Source of the DNA: Lysobacterales bacterium
GTDB lineage: Bacteria; Pseudomonadota; Gammaproteobacteria; Xanthomonadales; SZUA-36
Direction: 5' to 3'
NCBI GenBank assembly: GCA_013042915.1
Contig: JABDPF010000009.1
Coordinates: 1-42,999 of the forward strand
DNA: 42,999 nt
Part shown: piece by piece, positions 35,013 through 42,105 of the stretch
How the letters are laid out: each line of letters starts with the position of its first letter
Position numbering within the stretch: the stretch's first letter is position 1
Translations under genes and position numbers: made by a program
The notes under the pieces: model-generated
What the model saw: only the letters and a program-made list of their open reading frames with translations
Database searches by the model: none
Told to the model about the DNA's origin: nothing

Positions 35013-36359
35013 ATGACACAGTATTTGAGTAAATTCGTCGTCGCCCTGGTCACGGGTGTCCTGCTGATTGGCTCCAGCACCCCGCTGCTGGCCCAGTCCG
35101 GCGACAAGGAAAGAGAACGTAAGACCAAGGAAACGGTTGCGATGAGCCAGCAGGTGTATGAGCAACTCACCGAACTGCAGGAACTCATCGAGGCCCAGGA
35201 CTATGCCCAGGCCGAGGTGAAAGTCAGAGATCTTCGCAACAAGAAGGGACTGAGCGACTACGAACGCGCCCAGATCTGGAACATCACGGCATACTCCTAC
35301 TACCTGCAGGAACGTTACTCGGACGCGATCGACGCGTACGACCAGGTCCTGGCACAGCCCGACCTACCCGCTGCTCTCCAGCAGAGTACGCTGAAGACGA
35401 AGTCACAGCTCATGTTCACGCAGGAGGATTACGAGGGCGCACTCGTGGTGATTCGCGAGTTGATGGCCGTGATTCCCGAGCCCAGCGCGGACGTGCTGAT
35501 GATCGAAGGCCAGGCCCTATTCCAACTGGCGCGTTACGACGAAGCCCTGGTGCCGATCAAGACCGCCATCACGATGTACCGCGACCAAGGACAGAAACCC
35601 AAGGAAAACTGGCTGTTGCTGCTGCGCGTGATTTACTTCGAGCAGAAGGATTACGAGAAGATGCTCGACGTGGTCAAGGAACTCATCGCCTACTATCCCA
35701 AAGACACCTACATCCTGGTCCTGGCAGGTATCTACAGCGAGTTGGGCGACACCAAGAAACAGTTGACGCTGTCCGAGGTGCTGTACGAAAAGGGATACCT
35801 GAACAATGCGTCTCAGGTGACGAACCTCGCCAACCTCTACTTGCTTCATGGCCAGCCCTACAAGGCGGCCGTGCTGCTGCAAACGGAGATTGACAAGGAA
35901 GTGGTCAAGAGCAACGAGCGCAACCTGAGGCTGCTCTCGCAAGCATGGTACACGGCCCGCGAAGACGAAAAAGCCATTCCACCCCTCGAGCGCGCCGCGG
36001 CGATCGCCGGCGACGGCGAGCTGTACATACGACTCACGCAATCGCACATCAACCTGGAAAACTGGTCCGAGGCGGCAGCCGCCGCACGAAGAGGCATCGA
36101 GGTGGGTGGCCTGAAACGTACCGACCAGGCGCACATCATGCTCGGCATGGCGCTGTTTAACCAGAAGAAGCTGGAGCAAGCCCGCGGCGCTTTCCAGCGC
36201 GCAGGCCGGGACAATCGCTCTGCCCGAACGTCCTCCCAGTGGATTAATTACGTGGACAGCGAGATCAAGCGCCGCGACCTGATGAGACAGGAAGTCCCGA
36301 ATTATCAGCCGCGCGAGCGCGACGAACTGCTCGACGTGATCGAGGGTGGAACGAACTAG
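35013..36359 (+). CDS. TPR-repeat periplasmic protein of the TonB2-type operon
   Basis: A 448-residue exported protein. The signal peptide ends near STPLLAQ. Tetratricopeptide repeats fill most of the protein, for example AQIWNITAYSYYLQERYSDAI, SELGDTKKQLTLSEVL and AHIMLGMALFNQKKLEQA. TPR proteins close TonB2-type clusters in several Gammaproteobacteria and may act as assembly platforms; the partner is not shown by sequence. AGGAG precedes ATG 35013 by 8 bases. The operon ends at the terminator 27 bases after its stop. Confidence 0.88.
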   Translation: MTQYLSKFVVALVTGVLLIGSSTPLLAQSGDKERERKTKETVAMSQQVYEQLTELQELIEAQDYAQAEVKVRDLRNKKGLSDYERAQIWNITAYSYYLQERYSDAIDAYDQVLAQPDLPAALQQSTLKTKSQLMFTQEDYEGALVVIRELMAVIPEPSADVLMIEGQALFQLARYDEALVPIKTAITMYRDQGQKPKENWLLLLRVIYFEQKDYEKMLDVVKELIAYYPKDTYILVLAGIYSELGDTKKQLTLSEVLYEKGYLNNASQVTNLANLYLLHGQPYKAAVLLQTEIDKEVVKSNERNLRLLSQAWYTAREDEKAIPPLERAAAIAGDGELYIRLTQSHINLENWSEAAAAARRGIEVGGLKRTDQAHIMLGMALFNQKKLEQARGAFQRAGRDNRSARTSSQWINYVDSEIKRRDLMRQEVPNYQPRERDELLDVIEGGTN

Positions 36360-36386
36360 TCAAAACATTTAAAAGCAAGACAATAG

Positions 36387-36416
36387 AAAGCCGGCTGGAT
36401 TCAGCCGGCTTTTTTT
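36387..36416. terminator. Intrinsic terminator of the TonB2-type operon
   Basis: AAAGCCGGCTG-GATT-CAGCCGGCTTT is a perfect 11-bp stem with a 4-base loop, then four more T on the plus strand. It lies directly between the TPR gene stop and the stop of the convergent GNAT gene. The A-rich opposite side means it may also work for the minus strand. Confidence 0.92.
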
Positions 36417-36420
36417 GTAA

Positions 36421-36978
36421 TCACTCCCGCCAATGCCGTGGGTGCATCAAGGCATCGCCACATCGAACCCTGCCCCTGACTTTCCCCAGGTAACCCGGAT
36501 TCAGTTCCCTGACCATCCAGGCCCCCTGTGCTTCCCTGGGCAGGGTATACGGTGCATCGAGGCCGAGTAGCCCGGCCGGTTCGAAACCACTCCGCGAATA
36601 GTAGGCGGGGTGACCGAGCACGAACACCAGGCCCACACCCTCCCCTCTCAGCCGATCCAGGCCGACGTGGATCAGTCGACCGCCCACCCCTTGCCCCTGC
36701 GCATGCGGGATCACTCCCAAGGGCGCGAGGATGCGTGCCGGGGTGCCTGGATGGTTGCCTTCTACGACCACGGAGGAGTAGAGAACGTGACCGATCGTTT
36801 CGCCATGATGCTGGGCGCACAGGGAAAGGATCGGGTGAGACGTCGGGTCGTTCAACAAGTCGTCCACTAACGCGGCGACCTCAGTTCCCTCGCCGTGGCC
36901 AAAAGCCTCGAGGTGCAGCGAGCCCACGGCTTTGAGGTCACTTTTACCGCATTCGCGAATTTCAAGGGATTCGAGCAC
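36421..36978 (-). CDS. GNAT family N-acetyltransferase (YhbS-like)
   Basis: A 185-residue acetyltransferase. The acetyl-CoA pyrophosphate-binding motif A is APLGVIPHAQGQGVGGRLIHVGL (the Q/RxxGxG/A signature, at about residues 86-108), followed by LVFVLGHPAYYSRSGFEPA, typical of the YhbS branch. The substrate is unknown. The start is GTG 36978; there is no ATG that keeps the first strand. A 22-codon open frame with a strong ribosome-binding site ends 17 bases upstream and may be its leader. Confidence 0.88.
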   Translation of the reverse strand: MLESLEIRECGKSDLKAVGSLHLEAFGHGEGTEVAALVDDLLNDPTSHPILSLCAQHHGETIGHVLYSSVVVEGNHPGTPARILAPLGVIPHAQGQGVGGRLIHVGLDRLRGEGVGLVFVLGHPAYYSRSGFEPAGLLGLDAPYTLPREAQGAWMVRELNPGYLGKVRGRVRCGDALMHPRHWRE

Positions 36979-36995
36979 GTCGGGCTGCCGGCAAT

Positions 36996-37064
36996 CTAGC
37001 TGAAGACAGGGCGCAGGTCACCGCGTATGTCGCACAAGTCAAGGGCGTACACGGCATTGCTCAT
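36996..37064 (-). CDS. Possible 22-residue leader peptide upstream of the GNAT gene
   Basis: ATG 37064 is preceded by AAGGGAG at optimal spacing, stronger than most ribosome-binding sites in the window. It opens a 22-codon frame (MSNAVYALDLCDIRGDLRPV ending FS) that stops with TAG at 36996. It lies after the Usp-gene terminator and 17 bases before the GTG of the GNAT gene on the same strand. I know no homologue. It may be a leader peptide that couples translation into the acetyltransferase gene, or a small protein in its own right. Confidence 0.4.
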   Translation of the reverse strand: MSNAVYALDLCDIRGDLRPVFS

Positions 37065-37099
37065 GTTCGTCTCCCTTCCAAGGTGCCCGATTCTGTTGC

Positions 37100-37122
37100 A
37101 AAAACCCCGGCCGTGGCCGGGG
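37100..37122 (-). terminator. Intrinsic terminator of the Usp gene
   Basis: On the minus strand CCCCGGC-CACG-GCCGGGG forms a perfect 7-bp GC stem followed by TTTTT. It sits about 30 bases after the stop of the universal stress protein gene. Confidence 0.9.
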
Positions 37123-37150
37123 TAACTGCTGTTCAGGATTCGAACGCGTC

Positions 37151-37954
37151 TCAGTTGAGCGCGACCACGTCGACGGTGATCTTCTCCATCACTTTTTCGG
37201 TGGTGTGGCTCGCGAACTTGGCGGAGAGCCCCGTGCGCGGGCTGATGCCGATGATGACCATGTCGGCCCCTATCCGTTCGGCAGTCGCGGCAATCACGTC
37301 TTCGGGCTTGCCCATATCGCGGTAAATCTTCTCGCGCGGCAGTCCGCTCATTCGAGAGATTTTCTGGCGATCCGGGAAGTTCTCGCTGTCCGTATAGGCG
37401 TTCACCACATGGTAGTCCGCATTGAAATACTCGGCCAGGAACTTGCCTCGCTCGAGGATGCGGTCGTTCAGCGCCTGGTGGCCTGCGTCCTTTGCTTGCG
37501 TATTTACCGCCGCCAGGATGGTCTTGATCGGCGCCTCGGTGCCTTCGTCGACGATAACGACGTCGCAACGGGCCTGGCGCACCAGGTCCCACTTGGAGTC
37601 GGTGATGCCGCGCTTATGCTCCGCCGATGATTCGCAAAGCATGATGGTATCGCATTCGAATCGTTCGGCTGCATCGGTGATCGACTTACGCCAGTTCGCG
37701 GTCCAGAAGAACTCAACCGTGTAATCCACGCCGGTCGCGTCGACCGGGGCCATCAGCTCGTCAAACCACTGCTTACCTCGGATGACCTCGCTGGGTGCGT
37801 TGGGATCGGCCTTGTCCGCTCCTTCGAACCCGACGAGCAGATGGAAGTTGGCGATCGACTCGCGACGCTGGGTCACGATGTCGAGCATACGTTCCAGCGC
37901 AAGGTGACGTTCATGGGACGGATCGACAACGACCAGGAATTTTCTTTTCTCCAC
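37151..37954 (-). CDS. Tandem universal stress protein (UspE-like)
   Basis: A 267-residue cytoplasmic protein with two Usp domains. The first is about residues 4-135 (KFLVVVDPSHERHLALERML to CDVVIVDEG). The second is about 140-267 (IKTILAAVNTQAKDAGHQALNDRIL to the ending TTEKVMEKITVDVVALN), with GADMVIIGISPRTGLSAKFASHTTEKV, a degenerate form of the ATP-binding GxxG-x9-GS/T motif. The layout resembles UspE. The start is GTG 37954 with GGAGG 9 bases upstream. It is a single-gene unit with its own terminator. Confidence 0.9.
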   Translation of the reverse strand: MEKRKFLVVVDPSHERHLALERMLDIVTQRRESIANFHLLVGFEGADKADPNAPSEVIRGKQWFDELMAPVDATGVDYTVEFFWTANWRKSITDAAERFECDTIMLCESSAEHKRGITDSKWDLVRQARCDVVIVDEGTEAPIKTILAAVNTQAKDAGHQALNDRILERGKFLAEYFNADYHVVNAYTDSENFPDRQKISRMSGLPREKIYRDMGKPEDVIAATAERIGADMVIIGISPRTGLSAKFASHTTEKVMEKITVDVVALN

Positions 37955-38017
37955 TTGAAATAACCTCCAGGCAATCTTGTGTTATTCGACGGTCCGCCAA
38001 AGCGGTGGCGTTTCATT

Positions 38018-41000
38018 CTACCTGATAAATAACTGAAAACCCGCCCATTGAACCAAATTAGGCCCGGTTTCAGCGTCAAGGAGCGCCTTTCGCGTATCGT
38101 GAAGCGCCTTCGCCACGTCTTTTTCCTGCACCAGGCGATCGTAAAACGCCTCCATGAACGTCGCCGAGCGTTCATCGTCCAGCGGCCAGAGCGACGCAAT
38201 GACCCGCGATGCCCCGGCCTGGTTCAAATCGTGAAGTAGCCCCAGTTGGCTGGCAAAGTACGGCGCCTTCCGGTCGACGAACGCCGTGCCACCCAGCACG
38301 GCCAGTTCCGCCCGCACGGGGATCGAACGCAGATCGGCGGGTCGCAGGAAGTCGGCGGTCGGTCGTTCCCGTTCACCCGACAGCAAGAGCCGGGAGTCAT
38401 CCGGGTGCGCGAGGTCGACACGCCCTGGCATCGTGAGGTGGATCAGCGAGGCATTGGCGTAGCGCCCGTCCTGGAATTCGTCGCCTCGCAGCGCAACGCC
38501 CTGGACGATATGCAGCCCGTCGCCAACGAAACGGTCGCGTACTGCGTCGATCTCCCGGGAAGTGGTTACGCCGTAGCTGAAGAGCTCGCGCCCGGCTCGC
38601 GGGTTACCTGCCAGAAACACCTGCAGTCCGAAATCGCTCGAAAGCGCTTCGAGCGCCGGCTGTATTCCGATTACCGAATCGATATTCACCAGGCGGTGCC
38701 GGACTGCCAGGAAGCGGCCCTCAACGCGGAGGGCATCCAGAGGAAAACCGTTAACCGGTCCCGACGGCATCAGCAGAATCGTGTCGCCGATCACATCAGC
38801 CAGCGGTTCCAACAAGTCGGCTCCGAGCCGGTCCAGCAGGGGTTCCACCACCGCTTCCGGGGCCTGTATTGCCGCCCAGGCTTCGTCGAGACGCGTGCGG
38901 GTCCGGGCCGAATCCGCCAGGCGATGCAGCCGGGCGCCTTCTTGCGAGGCGGTAACCGCGTGAACACGCTCGCCGGAAAAATCGAAGGCCAGTACGCTGG
39001 TTCGACGGTCCAGTTGGGCCAGTGCTGCGCGGATATCCGCTGTTGTGGGTCTTGCATTACCCCAATCGGCGCGCTCCCGGAAACGTCTGATGGCCCCGTG
39101 CGCCTGGCGGGAAGGCACGTCGATGGCGGTCGGCTGAGCAGTCATTGCCCGTTGCACGGCTGTACGTACGGCGTCTTCCGGCGACCGCTCCTGGGGCACG
39201 ATCCCCTCGAGTCTCCGGATGTACTCCAGGGCGCGCAAGGTTTCGAGCGCCGAGACGCCTCTGGCCAATTCCAGGTAGGCGCTGAATAGTTCGCCACGAT
39301 TGACCGCGTGCCAGTGGACGATTACGCCGGGCAGCCGCTCCCGGTAAAACTGGACGGTATCGAGAAGGCTGTTCACCTCGTCTCGCGCCTGGTCCGTTTG
39401 ACCCTCTCTTTGCAGAAGTTGGACCCACGCCAGGCCGGCTTCTACCTCCAGCGACGGCAAGCCGCTGCGCTTGAGCACGGCCAGACTCTCCCGGACCTGT
39501 TGCGGCGTGCAAGAGCCGCGCCCGCTTACCCTCAGAAGCAGACACCGTTGCAGCCCTGCCCGGTGTTCCGTCAGCCGATCCCGGCCCTTGGCCTCTGTTC
39601 GGGCATCGCCGAGCAATCGAAGCGCCTCCGCGCTGTCACCGCGTGCCCGGGCATCCATGGCAGACTCATACAGGAAGGCCGCCCTACCGACCTCGGCCCA
39701 GGCCGCTCCTTCCTGGCGTCGGCGGTATTCAGCGGCTTCCGCGTGCATTCCCTGATCTCGGGCGATCGAGGCCAGCGCACCCAGAGCGCGGTAGCGTTCA
39801 CCCGCGCGCGCCCGCGGAGTACGCAGAAGCGCATCGTTCAGCGTATTCAATGCCGTATCGAAATCACCCAGCGCGAACTGCGAGCGCCCCAGTTCCAGGC
39901 CGGTCGGACCCCAGGGTTCGGAAGCGCCATGCCGTTGCCGCAATGTCAGTGCCCGCTCGAGAACGGGCAATGCCTCGGCAAAGCGGAACGTTTCGTTCAG
40001 GAGGCGGCCCCGCTCATACAGGTTATGCGCCAATTCCAGTGCCATCGCCGCCTCGTCGCGCTCCGACAGGTCGCCCGTGATGTCCTCCAGCAAACCCAGC
40101 GCTCCGCTGGTGCTGCCGCTGCGTTCATAAGCCGCGGCCGCGGTCGCGCGCACCGTATTCAGCAACTCCTGGTCCGGCCCGGGCGCAATGACGGCGAGGG
40201 CCTGCTCGTAGCGCTCGATGGCGGAATCCAGGCGGTCCTGGCGCTCGTAGGCAATTCCGTCGCGGTACAACGATCGTCCGCGCTCGTTTTCGAAACCCAG
40301 CACCTCCGCCATGGCGGCGACCTGCTCCCAAAGCGGATGCGCCTGTTCATAGCGCGCGGTGGCTTGCTCGCCCACCGAACGCTCCGCCTCGCGCATGAGG
40401 CTCTCGGCTTCGAGCAAAGCAGCAAGCAGTTCGATCGCAGGCAGCCCGGCCCTGCGCGCAGCGGTGTAAACCCGGCGAGCGCGTTCACGCGCCAGCAGCA
40501 CGTCTCCAACCCCGTGAAGCACAAGATGCGCGGCATAGTATTCCGACCACAACTGCATCTCTTCGTTGCCCATCGATGCAAACACCCGGGCCGCATTGCG
40601 CAAGGAAGACGTGCGCTCCGCCCACGTCGCGCCCGAAGGCCGATAGACCCGCTCCATGCCGTGAGACAACATTCGATAGGCCTTTGCCTGCAGTTGGGCA
40701 TTCGGATCCTGCCGCGGAAACTGCAGCAGTTTCATGCTGATGCGCGATCTCTGGACCTTCTGCTGCGGGCGAACCTCCACCATCAACTGGCGTGGCGTAT
40801 CGACCGCCGCGATGTACTGGTAAACGGGACCGATAAGCCGGCCCGGAACGTTGGCCTCGCTGACGAGCGTCCCCTCGGGCCCGGTGATGCGCGTATCGAA
40901 TTCCGCCTCGCGAACGTCAACGATCACTACCAGCGTCATCCCCGGGTACTGGTAGATCATGTACTCGGCCGCTTCCGCCGAAGGGGAAGCAGATGTCTGC

Positions 41001-41077
41001 GCCAGGGCCACGGAATGCCAGAGCAGAAACGCAACGACCAGCGAGAAAACGTTCAGATAGTGAGACAGTAAACGCAT
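38018..41077 (-). CDS. Exported TPR protein with catalytically degenerate CHAT domain
   Basis: A 1019-residue protein. A signal peptide ends near HSVALAQTS. A region of unknown fold follows (about 35-120, including EYMIYQYPGMTLVVIVDVRE), then TPR repeats from about 130 to 640. A C-terminal CHAT domain (about 710-1019) ends ASRVIASLWPLDDERSATFM and AFYDRLVQEKDVAKAL, both family hallmarks. CHAT is a caspase-like peptidase fold with a His-Cys dyad. Here HLTMPG (880-885) puts Pro884 where the catalytic His of HxxxHG should be, and VLGGT (927-931) puts Thr931 where the Cys of VLSAC should be. The domain is probably a binding or scaffolding module. It is divergent from the twin VWA genes. No ribosome-binding site is seen before ATG 41077. 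Confidence 0.85.
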   Translation of the reverse strand: MRLLSHYLNVFSLVVAFLLWHSVALAQTSASPSAEAAEYMIYQYPGMTLVVIVDVREAEFDTRITGPEGTLVSEANVPGRLIGPVYQYIAAVDTPRQLMVEVRPQQKVQRSRISMKLLQFPRQDPNAQLQAKAYRMLSHGMERVYRPSGATWAERTSSLRNAARVFASMGNEEMQLWSEYYAAHLVLHGVGDVLLARERARRVYTAARRAGLPAIELLAALLEAESLMREAERSVGEQATARYEQAHPLWEQVAAMAEVLGFENERGRSLYRDGIAYERQDRLDSAIERYEQALAVIAPGPDQELLNTVRATAAAAYERSGSTSGALGLLEDITGDLSERDEAAMALELAHNLYERGRLLNETFRFAEALPVLERALTLRQRHGASEPWGPTGLELGRSQFALGDFDTALNTLNDALLRTPRARAGERYRALGALASIARDQGMHAEAAEYRRRQEGAAWAEVGRAAFLYESAMDARARGDSAEALRLLGDARTEAKGRDRLTEHRAGLQRCLLLRVSGRGSCTPQQVRESLAVLKRSGLPSLEVEAGLAWVQLLQREGQTDQARDEVNSLLDTVQFYRERLPGVIVHWHAVNRGELFSAYLELARGVSALETLRALEYIRRLEGIVPQERSPEDAVRTAVQRAMTAQPTAIDVPSRQAHGAIRRFRERADWGNARPTTADIRAALAQLDRRTSVLAFDFSGERVHAVTASQEGARLHRLADSARTRTRLDEAWAAIQAPEAVVEPLLDRLGADLLEPLADVIGDTILLMPSGPVNGFPLDALRVEGRFLAVRHRLVNIDSVIGIQPALEALSSDFGLQVFLAGNPRAGRELFSYGVTTSREIDAVRDRFVGDGLHIVQGVALRGDEFQDGRYANASLIHLTMPGRVDLAHPDDSRLLLSGERERPTADFLRPADLRSIPVRAELAVLGGTAFVDRKAPYFASQLGLLHDLNQAGASRVIASLWPLDDERSATFMEAFYDRLVQEKDVAKALHDTRKALLDAETGPNLVQWAGFQLFIR

Positions 41078-41083
41078 CGGACA

Positions 41084-41112
41084 TAAATAGCGGCAGCGGC
41101 ACGGCCCGTCAA
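41084..41112 (-). promoter_or_regulatory. Candidate promoter of the TPR-CHAT gene
   Basis: On the minus strand: TTGACG (41112-41107, five of six), a 17-base spacer, then TATTTA (41089-41084, three of six). The -10 ends only 7 bases before the start codon, so this promoter would give an almost leaderless mRNA, in line with the missing ribosome-binding site. Confidence 0.35.
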
Positions 41113-41145
41113 CAGCCTATCGCGCAGCGAGGGGACAGCCAATTG

Positions 41146-41156
41146 CCGATTATCGG
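41146..41156. promoter_or_regulatory. CCGAT-T-ATCGG dyad in the CHAT/VWA divergent region
   Basis: An 11-base perfect palindrome with a single central base lies in the 104-base region between the divergent starts. It may be a regulator binding site for the VWA genes. The loop is too short to be a terminator despite the CTTTTT that follows. Confidence 0.3.
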
Positions 41157-41181
41157 ACTTTTTGTTAGCGTGCGGGGGTCC

Positions 41182-42105
41182 ATGCGCAGACTCAACCGCG
41201 AAACTACCGTGTTCTCCACCTCGGCGATCGACCTGTTCGCGTCGGCGCTGGGTGCCTTCATCCTGTTGGTGATGATCCTGTTCCCGTATTACCGGAATGC
41301 CGGCAGCGACGATGCGTTTTCGCGCACGCAGGAGATCCAGGACATGCGGCGGCTTGCCTCCGGTGAGATAGCCGATCTTCTGGCCGAGGCCCGAACGGCG
41401 AACAGCGAACTGCAGGACATGGACGAGGCCAACCGCGGCATCGAGACGAGCATTTCGCGGATCGAACGCCAGATGGCGGACCTCAAGACCCAGTTGGCCG
41501 AAGAACCGATTCCCGAGCCGGAACCCGTGGAGGAGATCACTGAAGAGCCCGAGGCGCTGGTATCGGGCGTCGAGTTCTCCCTTCTCGGCCTGGCCACGGA
41601 GGCGAAGTCCTTCGTGATCGTTATCGACATGTCCGGCAGCATGTTGTCCTACACCGATCTGATGGTGAACTCGGTGCTGGAAATGCTGGAACCGCTGGAC
41701 GAAACCAATACCTTCGCCGTGGTCGGCTACCAGGGCAGCCCGGCGCCCACGCTCTGGTCCTACCCCGATCGAACGGCGCTGGTCCAGGCCACGCCGGCAA
41801 ACCTGGCCGAGGCGAAAAACTTCGTTCTCACGCTGGCTCGCCGTTTCGCGGGCTCCACGCCCACACATTACGCATTGTTGTCGGCCCTGCAGTACCCCGC
41901 TGAGACCGTCATATTGCTCAGTGACGGCGAACCGGACAACGCCCCGGGCTTTATTATCCAGGACATCACCGGCCTGAACCGCTACCAGAACAAGGAAATC
42001 CACACCGTGGCGATCGGTGACTACACGCAGAACCGCGGCCTCGTGATGTTCCTGCAAACCCTCGCGCGTCAGAACGGCGGAGATTTCGTGGGGGTATCGC
42101 GGTGA
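41182..42105 (+). CDS. Membrane-anchored VWA-domain protein with MotB-like helix
   Basis: A 307-residue protein. Residues about 14-36 form one membrane helix, SAIDLFASALGAFILLVMIL, whose pattern (Asp17, AxxxAF, LxM) resembles the proton-binding helix of MotB. A coiled-coil (about 50-100) and a Pro/Glu-rich linker follow. A VWA domain spans about residues 143-307: MIDAS DMSGS (149-153), the GSTPTHYALLSAL Thr region, and LLSDGEPDN. The topology would place the VWA domain outside the cytoplasm. ATG 41182 has GGGGG 6 bases upstream. The next gene starts within its stop (GTGA), encoding a paralogue. Confidence 0.87.
   Translation: MRRLNRETTVFSTSAIDLFASALGAFILLVMILFPYYRNAGSDDAFSRTQEIQDMRRLASGEIADLLAEARTANSELQDMDEANRGIETSISRIERQMADLKTQLAEEPIPEPEPVEEITEEPEALVSGVEFSLLGLATEAKSFVIVIDMSGSMLSYTDLMVNSVLEMLEPLDETNTFAVVGYQGSPAPTLWSYPDRTALVQATPANLAEAKNFVLTLARRFAGSTPTHYALLSALQYPAETVILLSDGEPDNAPGFIIQDITGLNRYQNKEIHTVAIGDYTQNRGLVMFLQTLARQNGGDFVGVSR

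Noticed and set aside
39308-41071. A 587-codon plus-strand open frame opposite the TPR-CHAT gene
   Set aside because: The composition (Arg/Gln/His-rich, no hydrophobic core) is typical of antisense frames, and the minus-strand protein has a signal peptide, TPR repeats and a CHAT domain.
41146-41162. CCGATTATCGG followed by CTTTTT as a terminator
   Set aside because: The palindrome leaves a one-base loop, it lies upstream of a start codon, and no transcript in that direction needs to end there.
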